The notes: generated by a model not told the origin, from the letters alone. A stretch of DNA of 64,000 nucleotides from Tetrastigma voinierianum (GCA_016808115.1 JAEQBH010000731.1:558001-622000); one strand, 5' to 3'; numbered from the stretch's first letter, positions 47,601 through 58,914 are shown. A program made the numbers and translations.

Positions 47601-48006
47601 TGTGCCTACATTAGTGGGAGAGTGAGAAAGTAACAAGCCTACGGAATTCCAAATAAATTCATCTTGGGAGATCCGTCGCACTTATCTCACTCTCAAACTC
47701 ATCTAGCTTGCAATTGTTTGGATAGGAAGACCACACACACACAATGCAAGAATGAGAACCATGATCTAAATTTGTCTATTATGAGATTAATTCACTATTA
47801 AAATGAATAAATTATCTCGATCATACTCTTCTATATTCCTTGTAAGGGCAATTTTATATCAATATATCACATGCTGTACCCTTGCAAAGCTTGGATTACT
47901 TAGTTTTGGTTAAATAAAAAGGGTGAAATGAACTTTTCTTCCATTGTCGGGACAAGCAACTTTTCTTTCTTCGTCGAGACGCTAAAAACTCAAGCCTGGG
48001 GCGTTT
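44661..48006. other. Interior of element E without recognisable domains
   Basis: Noncoding as far as I can read. At 45450-45800 text such as GAAAGATCTTTCCAACGAGTCCCATATCC resembles the LTR-type sequence at 41750-41810, perhaps a second LTR fragment. A 166-codon ORF at 45974-46474 has no motif I recognise. Poly-A runs at 46903-46918 and 47099-47116. 46280-46310 (CATTTAGGGACAATGTTCATCTCAAAG) looks like the Athila 3' region. A weak purine-rich stretch AAGCCTGGGG (47992-48001) directly before the 3' LTR may be the PPT. Confidence 0.5.
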
Positions 48007-48418
48007 CGATGAGCGCAAACTCATCTATGTTTTGTGTCTTCATTTCACATGTTATTTGTGCATTTTATATCCATATTCATAAAAACTCATAAATTTCCTC
48101 TAAACTTGGTTTTGTAGGATTATTGATGAAAAGCAAGGATTTGGCAAGAAATGAGCAATATATTTCAAAAGAAGAGTCACCGAGAGTCTCACAGCGCTAC
48201 TGGGAAGGATGATTTTTCTGTACCATCTGAAACACTAAATGGTTCAAATTTCTCATGGCTGCATTCACATTCAAAGAGCTTTCCAACGAGTACTACACGC
48301 CCAAATCCGGAAGTTAAACGTAAGAAGTTATGGCCCGACAGTTAGAGAAGAAAAACTAGTTGCCGCCCGTAAAATTTGTCGCGACAGAGAGTATGTCGTG
48401 ACCGGATGTCGACAGAAA

Positions 48419-48441
48419 ATGTGTGTGTGTGTGTGTGTGTG
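48419..48441. repeat. (GT)n microsatellite in 3' LTR of E
   Basis: About 11 GT units. The other LTR has no such tract at the matching site (after TGTCGACAGAAA), so it expanded after insertion or is an assembly effect. Confidence 0.9.
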
Positions 48442-50153
48442 AAAAAAGTCTGTGAATAAAAACCCATATCGTGGAATTAAAATGCTGCAAAAATTTGAAA
48501 AAGGCCGAAAATTGAGTTTTTGACCTAATTTCAGCTCATTTCACCCTAACCATATATATACTCTGCTTTTTAGGTAAAGAGGAAAGCTGAAAGACTGAGA
48601 GCCTCTCTTTCGGGGTTTCTCTCTAGACCTCATTTTTCCAAAGTCTTCAGAGGATTTTTATTTGTTTTAGATTTGAGAGCGCTTTTAGAGCAGATTTTTG
48701 TTTCTTATCAGAGATTTCGGTGTCAGATATCAGGAGGATTCAGATTTCACTAAGGTTCGCACAAGGATCAGTTAAAATCGATTTTCTCTCATTGGCTTTC
48801 CTAAATCGCTTTCATTTTCTTAGTTTTTTGCCATATTTTTATTTTTAATAGATCTTAGAATAGTTTTGTTGTATTTTTATTTCTATTGAAGAGATTTTAA
48901 AAGGCATCGTATATTCAATTTATTTATCACATGTGGAAGATTTAAGCTCAAACTGGTTTTTCTTCTTTCTCCTTGATTTCTTTCTTCATTTTCTTACTTT
49001 TTGTTTGATTAGTGATGATTGAAATCCAAAGAATGGAACATTAAACACCCTCTAGGTTGGGGACAATTGTCAACACCGACGGTGCCGCTTATTTCAGGGG
49101 TTTGAAAACTGAATTTATATAATCGGGTATAGTTCATATAATGAATTGTCTCACATAGTAGTTATAAATTCCATAAAGAGTCAGATTCTTGCTCATTTCT
49201 GTGAGGCCTCCGAGGACACAGATGGAGATTCCCGAGAGTAAAGAGTTTAACTGGTGGGTATGCTAGACTAATATCTTCGAACTAATGAACTCGAAAAATT
49301 ATTTGATAGATCACTTGTTCTACTCATGGTGTGGGATGATTAATTAGATGATGTATCAATTTAGTTTGATCGCAGGTTTCTCCTGTCTGAAGGTGAAAGG
49401 ATCTTTGATCCCGTGTTAGCAAAGATCCGACTCACAGATATAAAATTTTATTAGATTTGAAGGACGGTATACCACCACGGGAAGGCTTGCATTATCCTCG
49501 TCTACGGGGGCAAGAATTCTTCGCCTAAGAAATGGTCAGTGGAAGTATTGAAAAAGAAAACAATCAAATCTTAAAGAGTGCCAAATTTACAGTAGCTATT
49601 TAGACCCATTTGTCCTCGAAAGGAATATGGATCTCTAACTAGTGAAATGTATGGTGTATGGAGAAATCCAAGCTATACTACATTGTTTCGACAAATCTAG
49701 AATTAACTCACAAATGTTGCGCCTTTCATGAAAATGCAAATCGTTTTGAAAATAATTATCCCATCCCTAGTGACTCTCTTCATACCTTTTAGAATTAAGT
49801 AGTTGTTTATTTGGTAGATTTTAGATTAGTTTTAAATCGAAGCTTTGTTTCAATTAAATTGATTTATTCGACATCCTACTGTCGCCAAATAGTGAAGTTA
49901 TTCTTGTAATCTGGGTGATCAAATTCCAATTAAGAGAACTCAACTCGTGGGTATCGATATCCTGACTCTGTGAAATTCACTTTTATTACCAGATGACCCG
50001 CGGCACTGCGGGAAAGGGGCCGAGTGTTGCACACTTTTCATTTCAGTTTTCGAGTATAATTTTACTTTGTTTCAAATCTGGCTGAGTATTTACCTACATT
50101 CAATTCCCATGACCATATTTCACATACAACACATCGGGTCTCTTACAAGTTTT

Positions 50154-50171
50154 TGGCGCCGTTGCCGGGGA
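50154..50171 (+). other. Perfect Athila PBS embedded in the 3' LTR of E
   Basis: TGGCGCCGTTGCCGGGGA, identical to the tRNA-Asp-type PBS of Athila elements, preceded by CAAGTTTT. It is followed by about 61 bp shared with the 5' LTR, then CA and the target duplication. So a PBS and some leader sit inside the LTR. Confidence 0.85.
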
Positions 50172-50237
50172 TTAGATAATAGTCCTTGGTAATAAAGTCA
50201 TAAATTTGTATATGTCTTTTGGTCACCTTACAGTTAT

Positions 50238-51100
50238 GTCCTACAATCTTGCCCCAAATGGACAACTTCAGCCCATCCTCGAACTTCCTGACGTTAGCCG
50301 CGTCAATGGCCACATAATTTGTCCCCAACATGCCAACTGGTGGAATTGCCAGCCGTACTTAAGTACAATCATCGCCCTTGTCTTAGTTCAAGGAACTCCG
50401 CCTTCGTGATGTCTAGTGTGGCCAGGAAGTACTTCCCATGAATAGTCTGCTACTTAAAATCATCCTACGTCATAGCCTCCAAGTCCTCGAAGTCGCGGAC
50501 CCAATCCCACCGTGATCCGACTCACCTCGCCGGAATGGCCAGACCAGTAGTGCATCCGAGGTGATTCCAGCTCCGAGAATCCTCTAATCCGACGTAAACC
50601 AATGGTCGGGCTACCATCGGTCCCCTCCCCGTGAACGCCGGGATGATGACGTGCTCAACTCCTAGAGGTTACCGCACTTCCCCGACCTCTAGCCGCATTA
50701 ATTGCGCAAGAAGGGTTATCATACATCTCTTGGCCTCTATGAAGGTCTCGCTAATCAAAAATGTATACGACCATCGCCCCATGGATGACCTCTACGCCCC
50801 CGTCCTCTACTTGCCATCTACACAAGATAACAAGTTTAGAGTCATTTTCGTGTCCTACTATTAGCGCACATGCAAACCAATAATAGACCTAATATCTCAA
50901 ACCATCCGTTTGTTTGCCTAACTCCTAAGGTTACATTTATCAACCCTAGTATTCGCATTTACCATATACATCCTACCACGTATATAATTCACGCAATTTG
51001 CAACACACAATCAAAGCATACACAAGAAAACACACAATGCATACTATGATCTAATCCTGTCCCGTGGACTCCTAAGTAACCTCCCACCTAGATCTTGATA
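50238..51100 (-). pseudogene. gag of element D (part right of insert E)
   Basis: Minus-strand ORF 50143-50331 includes RKFEDGLKLSIWGKIVGH, the gag wording of Tekay/Del chromoviruses (family C/ARKFE.GL....). The frame to its right is broken, ending towards the leader. Gag starts somewhere below 51100; no initiator can be chosen. It joins 41064-41488 when E is set aside. Confidence 0.6.
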
Positions 51101-51242
51101 CCAAACTATGATCTGGACATCAAATCTGCGCAGGGTAACTATAACTCAAGCTCAAACACCAAGCTATAACAAGTTGTGATGTTCCTACACATCAAGAGCA
51201 TGTCCTAGACCCATGCCCCACCAAGCCCTAGGTATTCATATA

Positions 51243-51260
51243 CCTATGCTCTAATATCAA
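51243..51260 (-). other. tRNA-iMet-type primer-binding site of element D
   Basis: Minus strand TTGATATTAGAGCATAGG, two bases from the 5' LTR, a mutated form of TGGTATCAGAGC. It fixes the orientation of D and is the usual primer site of chromoviruses. Confidence 0.75.
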
Positions 51261-51262
51261 GC

Positions 51263-54059
51263 TGTGACGCCCCAAAACCCGAGGGTTCCGTTGACCACCG
51301 TCAACCTGCGAAAACCTATGTGTCTCATATCATGAGACCCGTACATGAGTAAAATGACCCAACTAGGTCTTACTATCCATACTGCCCATACAATTACAAA
51401 ACCATACATTTCTATGGATCCAAGAGTTATTACATCACTCTTAATACAAAACATATATTAAAACTAGTTCGTTCTAATATATACACAAAACATGAATCAA
51501 GGCCATAGTCCGGCCCGTTCATAATCCCGGCCTCTAAGGAGCGCCATCTACTTTCACCAGTCCTATACCTGAAAGGGGGTCCCCCGACGGGGTGAGCTAA
51601 TGCCCAATAAAGATAAATCCTACAAGGGCTACTCCCCACCTAAGTGCACATGCAAATGATCATTTCACAGTCACACAAACAACCAATCCGTGCAGACATG
51701 TTGTCCTATAAAAAAAACCACATGCATGTATGAGACGACACTCTACATGCCCCATGTACCGGGTCAACCTCCGACCCACCACCCAATGCAAATGCCATCA
51801 ATACCAAGTCAATCCCGACTCCCATCTTACAACCCGTAGTCTATATGATATTTATTTAATCATTTTAGTCTTTAAATGTAACTTCGGGTCTCACCGCAGT
51901 CTCTTACACCTTCCAACATTTTTCGGGCTTTCACCGATGGATACGTTGTTCAACCAGTTTCGTGCTTTTCACCGCAGGGGTAGGGAGGGGTGGTTCATCC
52001 CCTCCGTCATACGCCCGACACTATCTATTTCCATTTTCATTTAACACCGTGGAACCTAATTGGACTCGTCCCATTCCCAAGCCCACACAATCCAAAGACC
52101 AAACGCAGCGCCAAATCAATACCATGTACAATAATTCCATGTAATGAGGTGTTACCGCACAATCAATGCAATGCAATTTGTGCCACTACACCTCGTAAGC
52201 TCATGACCACGTCGTATGAAGACCTCATATGGACATTCTACACCGCACCATGTGTGTGCCATGAACACTCATATGTTCTAATACTAATACAATGAGTTTC
52301 ATATTTAGTTCAACATCAATATACATGCAGTCGTGTTAATATTCTACACATTCAAATCAATACATCACAAAAGCATGCACTACATCTTTTCATCATCGCT
52401 TCAGTCTAAGGCCAACATTACGTATGTATTAATGTGACTCCAATCCATTACTTAGGCAAAGTAATGCCACCATATTCCTTACTGACTGAGACACATAGTA
52501 TGCCGCCTACAACTCCCGCTTACATGCCAAGAAATGACTATGTTCAAGCGCACACATTACAACCCAATGTGTTTGAAACACCCATGGCTGATAGCAATTC
52601 ATACACTTGGTGCATCACAGATCGATGTAGAAACCTATCACATCAATGGTTTATGGCTAGATTCTTGAATTCCATGAGCTCTTCAGTATAGTTCAAGAAC
52701 ACCGAACTGAGTTCTGGACGAGATGCTATGGCCTAAACAACCAGGGCTAAACCCAGAAAATTCTACATGTTAATCATGCAAACAATAATATGCCAAACTG
52801 ATTTTTCTTCAGTCTAGAAACCCAGAAAAATTCTACATGTTAGTCATGCAAGCAATAATACTCCAAATTGATTTTTTTTCTTCAATCTAAAACCCAGTAA
52901 ATTCTACATGGTAATCATGCAACCAATAATACACCAAACTGATTTTTTTCTTCAGTCTAGAAACCCAGAAAAATTCTGCATGTTAGTCATGCCAGCAATA
53001 ATACTCCAAACTAATTTTTCTTCAATCTAAAACCCAGAAAAATTCTTGTATGTTAGTCATGCCAACAATAATACTCCAAACTGCATTTTTCTTCTACTAA
53101 AACCCGTAAAACAACATATAATATCAGTAACAAGATCGCTATAGAAAAAAATCTTTGTATGGTGGCCTGATTCAAGTAATAACAAACAACCCTGATTTCG
53201 GGAGCAAAACTAAAAAAACAACATATACAATAACATGCAAGAACTAAATTAGTTCCGTAAAATTCTCACAAAGATCCATTCGGAGTAATTAATCACACCA
53301 ACTGAATTTCTGTGCCTTAAACCCTGAAAACAAATATATATAATAATATGCAATAAATAAGATCGGGCCGAAAATCTACATGGTATTCATTCAAGTAATA
53401 ACAACCAACTCAACCAAATGTCATTTCCATGGCCCCAAACAAGTGAAATAACCAAGGAGGAAAATTTCACCTCTCAAGTGTAGGACCAATTTCGATCCAC
53501 CAAATTGAAAAAAACAACGGAGGGAAAAGCTTCTCCTCCCTTCTCCTTGTTTCCTTTCTCCTCTTTCTTTCTCTTTTTGTTTCTCTCCCTCTTCTAGGAA
53601 CTCCTTTCAATCGGGAAGAACTCCTCCCTTAGCTTCCTCCATTCATGTTTCTCCACTGTCTATAAGATGCCCAGATCAAGTCACACATGGCTCAAGTCAT
53701 GGCATGCGGTCACCCATGCCAAGCCATGCACCAACCACTAACATCATGCATTCTAGTAGCTTTGGCACTTGGCCACTCATGCCAAGGTCTCTAAGTTCGT
53801 GCCAAGGGCCTCAGATCTTCATGCCACGTGTCGCCTCGCACGGCCCGGCTCCGCATCGTAAATACATAGGAAAACCGATTGGTCTCTCAAATTTAACAAT
53901 TTGTCTGGGCCTCAACCAGATTTTATGAGATGATTCTAACGGCGCGATCCGTTTTGTCTTCCGAGATCTAGAGAAAAATATAGGTTTTGCCTGTATCGTC
54001 CCGGCAAGAATTATCGATTTGCTTCTTTTGGGAAAAATACATTTTTCCTGGGTTTCACA
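51263..54059 (-). repeat. 5' LTR of element D
   Basis: 2797 bp, begins TGTGACGCCCCAAAACCCGAG and ends GGGTTTCACA on the plus strand. It contains the ~73-bp tandem units at 52740-53470. Homology with the 3' LTR is continuous. After 54059 the sequence returns to the LTR of C. Confidence 0.88.
52740..53470. repeat. ~73-bp tandem repeat inside the 5' LTR of D
   Basis: Same units as 36370-37060 (ATTCTACATGTTA(A/G)TCATGC, CAATAATA(T/C)(G/T)CC, AAACTGATTTTTCTTC), about nine copies with the last ones diverged. Confidence 0.85.
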
Positions 54060-54256
54060 ATCTCTGTCACTTGTCCAGCCCACTGGACTTAGTTTCCGCC
54101 CTGGGCTCGCGCGTTAGGAGTAATCAAAACGTCATCATGGGCTAAGTCCCCACATGAGGCTCTTCTGCCAGCCCTACGGAGGATGTCAACCCACTTTAAG
54201 CTTTACTGATGGTTCGTTCCCTAGGCCTATGTAAACTGCTTTTTTAGGCACTATCA
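54060..54256 (-). repeat. 5' LTR of element C, outer part
   Basis: Matches 22870-23079 closely (CTGGGCTCG, TTAGGAGTAATCA, GCCAGCCCTACGGAGGATG, GATGGTTCG). Ends GCACTATCA followed by GGTAT, the right copy of C's target duplication. Confidence 0.88.
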
Positions 54257-54439
54257 GGTATCATGATTTAATTGGATAGAATAAATCAATTTAATATTTG
54301 ATTTGGTTAAAGGATTAAATAATATTTTGTGGAAAAAATTTATATGGAAAATATATTTGTTCTAATATTATAATAATGATAAAAATAATATATAATAATA
54401 ATAATGATAATAATACTTTTGTTCAAATCTTAGAGTTCA
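54257..54439. other. AT-rich host flank right of element C
   Basis: Begins with the target duplication GGTAT. No coding or repeat domain seen. Separates the Tat element from the CACTA-like element. Confidence 0.6.
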
Positions 54440-54594
54440 CACTACAAGGAATAGAATACGATTTTAGACTCAAATTTCATTAATTTGGTTCCCTTATTTA
54501 GAATTAGTAATCTATTCCCTTCTTTAGAATCATTAATCATCATATTTATGGATGAAAAATCACTGTCATAATATGGATACACGGTTTACTATAA

Positions 54595-54716
54595 TAATCA
54601 TAATAAAATAATAATAATAATGATAATAATAATAAAATAATAATAATAATGATAATAATAATAAAATAATAATAATAATGATAATAATAATAAAATAATA
54701 ACAATAATAATACAAT
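54595..54716. repeat. (TAA)n-rich microsatellite
   Basis: About 120 bp of AATAATAATAATGATAATAATAATAAAAT-type units, with a 36-bp higher-order period repeated three times. Confidence 0.92.
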
Positions 54717-54924
54717 GAGAAATTGTCAAATGAAATTGGGTTAATAGTAAGACAACATGTACCTGTAAAAGTGGAAAAATGCAAGCAAGTGCTTCAATTT
54801 GAGATAAATGCAATGCTTGATCGAGTTAAGGTAATATTCTTATTTTTGTGTGAGTAATTAATTATTTCTTGTCTCCTTAATTTATCTTATATGTGTATTT
54901 TCTTATTAGTTTCGAATATACTAA

Positions 54925-55510
54925 GAACGAGCTGCCCACGGTCTGGCCGAGAGCACGCCGGTGCCCTGGCCGAGCTCACCGTCGTGAGCTAAACTGAGCC
55001 GAGCTTGAGCCCCACCTAGGCCGATAAATTCCCCGGGGCCCGCCGGGCTCGGTCGAAAAGCCTCGGCCAGGCCGCCGGACCCATCCAGCCATCGGAACGA
55101 AGGCTTCCGCCACGCCTCCCGCCTACCGGTGGATCCACCTTCACCGTGGCGATCCCGACCAAAGCGCTCGTGAAAGTGAAATTGTCCAAGTCAGTAAGTC
55201 CTGAGATCATGTAATGGATCCTCAAGCTCTAAATCCAAATGATATGGATGGGCAAATGCGTGAATCCCCATGAAGCCGCGAAGGAGGCGCCGACGAGAAG
55301 ATCACGAGCTCGAGCCGAATCCCACGCCATCATCGTGGACTCGATCAGATCTCCAGATCTCGTCAGAGCGGAAACGGTACCCACCATAGCGAAGGTGTCA
55401 TGGTACGGCATGTTCCGGTGCGTGATAGCTCAAGAAGGCAAAGGGGACGCTTCGGGAAGGACATGGATGTCGGGTAATGACCAATCGGTACGACTACGAT
55501 CCTAAAGGTA
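54925..55510. other. GC-rich segment inside the CACTA element, possible captured fragment
   Basis: Abrupt change from about 20% GC either side to clearly GC-rich (CACGCCGGTGCCCTGG, GGGGCCCGCCGGGCTCGG, GAAGCCGCGAAGGAGG). ORFs of 60-90 codons occur on both strands (plus 55239-55505; minus 55016-55225) with no motif I recognise. It may be an exon copied from a host gene or an unrelated insert. Which strand codes, if either, is undecided. Confidence 0.5.
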
Positions 55511-56156
55511 CAAGATTCCGATTACAACATGAGGGTATTTACTTCATTTAAACTATAGAGGTTGTGGCAGGAGCTTAGACGTTTCTAATATCTGAGTAGT
55601 ATTGAGGCAAATGCACGGACCCAATCGATATGATCAATTCAAATTCGATGAACAAGGATCCAACCTCAAATCTGGGTATTAGGCCTCTTTGATACCTGGT
55701 ATCGACTAACCCAAGATCTAGGCGTGGGTATGGGTAAAGGCATCGCAGATCGCAAAGGTTTCATAGAGGAAACAGTTGTGGTCGGCACCGGGACTACCAA
55801 GAACATAGCATAATTTTGACTGCCACCACAAACAGTATGAAATTACAATGACCTATTCGACATGGTGGCGATTCCGGATCTCCAATCATAGTGGTGAAGC
55901 CTTGAAATTAATCGCGCGATCTTGGTAGTCGTGGAGGGTGGTGGCTAACTTAACCATGTGCAACAAGATATTTCAAAACAGTTTCATGAGCACAATATTT
56001 AAGTTTTCAAGGTGATTCATGATATATTATTTTATTAGATAATTGATTAAAACCAATCATGTTTCTTATTCAATGATTTCGTGTATCTTATTTCTTCACT
56101 ATGCAATTTTCTACTTGTTTTAATTCTATTTCATAATTTTTCGCTGCAAGTCGTTT

Positions 56157-57990
56157 CAGCACTCGTTAATCCAAAAGGGAAACAAATGTCAAGCGAAGTG
56201 ACTTTAACAACTTTAGCATCAATTTCTAAATCAACTAAGGTAAAACAAATCCCATAGAAAATTATTTCCTTAATTGATGTATTTGTTATCAGATTGATTA
56301 CAAAAAGTTAAAAAGTATATGGACTGAGCTTGAGGATTGATTACAATACAAACTTGTATAGGCTCTGATCACTTGAGTCGAGAGTTAGCTCGAGCCGCCC
56401 ATATGGAAAAAAACGAGCCTAATGAGCTCAAGCCGCTTTTTTTTTTTAAATCGCCCAAGCCTGTTCTGATTTAAGCCTCTGCTCTGCAAGCCTGCCTGGC
56501 TCGAGCTCCACTCATAAATTAACAAGTCAGCTCGAAATGTACCAAAGCTCCTACGGGCTTCTCGACTGCTACTCACCTCTAGTTTTGAATGAGAAATTTG
56601 CTCTTGATTTAGCACAAGATCATGTCTAGAGAAGTTTAGAAAAATAACTAGCTAATCACTTTAGGAATTAGAGGTGTAACTTGCAACAGCATTTCAAAAA
56701 GTTCAAAAATGTTGAAGTGGCTAAGTGTCACTCTCATGAGTCTGTGTCAAATCAAAAGGATTGGGATTATCTTTATGATCGATTTTCTAATGAAGAATTT
56801 AAGGTAAAATTTGTAATATAATTATTAAACGGTATTTCTTATTAAATATTTTTCTACTTATATTTACATAATCGTTTAATATTGAATGTTATTTCAACGT
56901 TGCTCAACAATTAATTCAGCAAATAGATCAAAGATACATTTCCATCATCGAAAAGGGTCTCGTTCATTTCTCCAACATGGTCTACAAGTGGTAAAATATG
57001 AAACTAAATTTATTTAATTATTTTGAATTATTTCTATGAACTTTATCTTACTCAATATTAATGTATGGTATTAGACAGTCAATAGAGAATAGGAAATGGT
57101 TGGCAAATTGAACTATTTAAAGTGGTTCATTGGAGTAGTAAAGATGGCTGGATAAATCAAGAAGCTAAAGATTTATGTAAGTTTAATTTAGCTTAGAAAT
57201 TCTAAAATTACACATAACTTCTATGTTAAAACAAGTTAATAATAATGAGACTTTATTTAAAAAGTCATCATGACTAATTGTTTATTTAGTATCAGGATAA
57301 GAAGTTTGAAACCTTTCTTAGCATCGTCCATAAGAATTAAAAATTTTGATTTACTTATTGGTTGCTTGAAATTTCAATGTTCATAAATTAAGTCATAGTA
57401 GGTAAAATTTGACAAATGCATTAAAGAAAAATGATACAATGCAAAAATTTATATACTTATTGGTTGATGCTTTAAAATTTTGAAGTATTATCATTTTAGT
57501 ATGTATACTTTATTCTTGTTTGATTTAACATTATTTCTTATGTGATAACAAGTTTAGATATTTTCTTAGATAGTCAACTAAAATTAGTGAACTATCATAT
57601 TTAGTTGTTTTTGCTTTGATTTTTTTACTTTTGTATCTATAGGAGAAGATGTTGAGATCCTACAATCAACTGCACGAGGAGTTATAGCCAATGATTATGC
57701 GTAAATTTCTGAGAGTGTTGGGGCATTCCATCAAAAGAAAAGAAAATTTTGATATTCAAACTAGCGAAGTTTAATATGGACAAACATTTTCTCATCATGA
57801 TAGAGTTGGAAAAAAAACTTTCTGTGACTCAAGTACTTATGGAGGCTCAACAAAAGCAACTTGATACCTAACATGAGCGGATTGAACACTTGGAGGCTCT
57901 CCTAAAACAAAGAGATCAATAACATCAACAAAAATTTGAGGAGATATTACGTCATCTAATATCAAGTCAAGGGTCCTTATGATTTTTTCT
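56157..57990 (+). pseudogene. Transposase_24 (Ptta/En/Spm)-like protein, exons with frameshifts
   Basis: Plus-strand exon-like blocks: 56157-56226 (MSSEVTLTTLAS, then GTAAAA donor); 56660-56803 (WDYLYDRFSNEEFK directly before GTAAAA); 56920-56992 (NRSKIHFHHRKGSRSF, after a CAG acceptor); 57108-57176 (ELFKVVHWSSKDGWIN); 57643-57760 (EKML and VLGHSIK in separate frames); and a coiled-coil-like end at 57780-57925 (LEKKL..., ERIEHLEALLKQRDQ). The order WxxL...NRSK...GS[KR]SF...ELF[KR]xxH...G[WF][IV][ND] is that of the plant Ptta/En/Spm family (PF03004) as I know it. Stops and frame changes indicate a dead copy. The role in CACTA mobility is as an accessory or DNA-binding product, by family inference. 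Confidence 0.65.
56308..56592. mobile_element. Possible MITE with gagctcgagc-type sequence in an intron of the CACTA protein
   Basis: GAGCTCGAGCC words and the right end CTACTCACCTCTAG (complement CTAGAGGTGAGTAG) recall common plant hAT-type MITEs. A matching left terminus was not found, so ends and class are uncertain. Confidence 0.3.
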
Positions 57991-58269
57991 TTATGATGCA
58001 TATCTAATGGATCCTTATCTTTTTGGTCATATTAATTGGTTGTTTTAGTGATAAACATGTTTTTAGACTAATACTTTATTTGATTATTTGGTTGTGAAAT
58101 GTATCTTTTTTTATATCATCATTATGTATGGTTTTTTGATAGCATTAATGAAGTTATGGGCTATGTAGTTTTATTTTGAAGACAGGTTTTTGAATTGTAA
58201 ATATCTATTTTATTGTTTCAATCGGATTCATATAGTAATCAAGAAATATAATTATAATATGAAAATTCA

Positions 58270-58914
58270 TAATTATATTTACATATTTCCCAACGAAATA
58301 TTTCGTCTCTAAAGATATTTCCTACCGAAATATTTTTGTTACAAAAACTTTTTAATTTGTTTTAGGGACAAAATTATTTCATCATTCAACAAATAGAGAT
58401 TAAATAAATTTATTAGCAAAGGCTTTTTGAAAAAATGTTATCTCATTCAGTAATAAAAATTATTAGTTTTATCAATGAAATATTTTGTTAGAAAAAACCT
58501 TCAATGATAAATTTTATTTTATCTAAGAAATTTTTTTGTTATAAAATAATATTTTCGTCATAGATAATGAAGAGCAATAGAGACGAAATTAGTTCGGCAA
58601 TGAAAATATTTTTTAACAAAAAAAAATTGTCACTATTAATTGCTGATGAATTTTGGGACAAATTTGGTTCTTTTTAATTATGATAAATATCACTTTCACC
58701 GATTAAACATTTCGTTGGAAAAAACCTTTAAGGACAAAATTGCATATTATCAAAAAAAAAAAAAAACTTTGGGTATCGAAAACAAAGATTTTGTTGGAAT
58801 ACTTTTTAGTGACGCGTCTAGAACGACGAAGATAACACGAAACATATTTGTTAATGAAATTTAAACTTTTAGTGGCAAAATATTTTATTACTAAAACTTC
58901 ATTTTCTTGTAGTG
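58270..58914. repeat. Subterminal repeat region of the CACTA element
   Basis: Many inverted and direct copies of short words such as GAAATATTTCGT, ACGAAAT, GGACAAAATT, AATATTTTTGTT, plus TTAGTGACG near the end. This is the usual arrangement where a CACTA DNA-binding protein docks. Confidence 0.65.

Larger units (their letters stand above)
41494..50232 (+). mobile_element. Athila-type element E, apparently non-autonomous, nested in D
   Basis: LTRs 41494-43732 and 48007-50232 flank a 4.3-kb interior. Target duplication GTTAT is exact at 41489-41493 and 50233-50237. Athila affiliation: LTR start TGATGAGYGCAAACTC, a tRNA-Asp-type PBS (TGGCGCCGTTGCCGGGGA class) and 2.2-kb LTRs. Interior coding is reduced to a protease trace; I find no RT, RNase H or integrase motif on either strand, so mobilisation must have used proteins from another element, or the interior was lost later. 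It lies in gag-protease of D, in opposite orientation. Confidence 0.87.
48007..50232 (+). repeat. 3' LTR of element E
   Basis: 2226 bp, partner of 41494-43732, beginning CGATGAGCGCAAACTC (first base changed from T) and ending TTACA, followed by the target copy GTTAT. Contains a (GT)11 tract absent from the 5' LTR and a perfect 18-base PBS sequence at 50154-50171. Confidence 0.88.
34861..54059 (-). mobile_element. Tekay-like chromovirus D, nested in C and split by E
   Basis: LTRs 34861-37686 and 51263-54059 (about 2.8 kb each). Minus orientation is shown by an iMet-type PBS beside the right LTR, a PPT beside the left LTR, and pol motifs on the minus strand. Internal order: gag 50238-51100, (insert E), protease 40780-41060, RT-RNase H 39300-40350, integrase plus chromodomain 37790-39000. 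Its own length without E is about 10.5 kb. The chromodomain text and LTR start TGTGACGCCCC support the Tekay/Del clade. All ORFs are broken. Confidence 0.88.
22448..54256 (-). mobile_element. Tat-lineage Ty3/gypsy retrotransposon C (hosts nested D and E)
   Basis: Outer element of a three-level nest. 3' LTR 22448-23079; antisense ORF 23300-27230 (interrupted by insert G); tandem array 27440-28200; integrase 28953-30250; RNase H; RT; protease; gag; 5' LTR split into 34449-34860 and 54060-54256 by element D. Flanks TGTAT (22443-22447) and GGTAT (54257-54261) fit a 5-bp target duplication with one change. Without nested inserts the element is about 11.3 kb. It belongs to a subfamily distinct from A and B, with different LTR wording and a different tandem unit. 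Confidence 0.88.
54440..58914 (+). mobile_element. CACTA (En/Spm-type) DNA transposon, degenerate
   Basis: Right end TTTTCTTGTAGTG (58902-58914) is the exact complement of the CACTACAAGAAAA terminus common in plant CACTA elements; left end CACTACAAGGAAT (54440-54452) matches at 10 of 13. Subterminal DNA at 58270-58914 is full of GACGAAAT/ATTTCGT words in both orientations, as CACTA ends usually are. Inside lie exon-like pieces of a Ptta/En/Spm-type protein. Flanking triplets (TCA left, TTG right) do not form a clear 3-bp duplication, so the left border is less sure. Confidence 0.62.

Noticed and set aside
50154..50237. Element E ending at 50147, with PBS and leader left over from a tandem LTR-internal array
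   Set aside because: The exact target duplication GTTAT and the CA end lie after the PBS block, and the 5' LTR shares the block before its own PBS, so the block belongs to the LTR.
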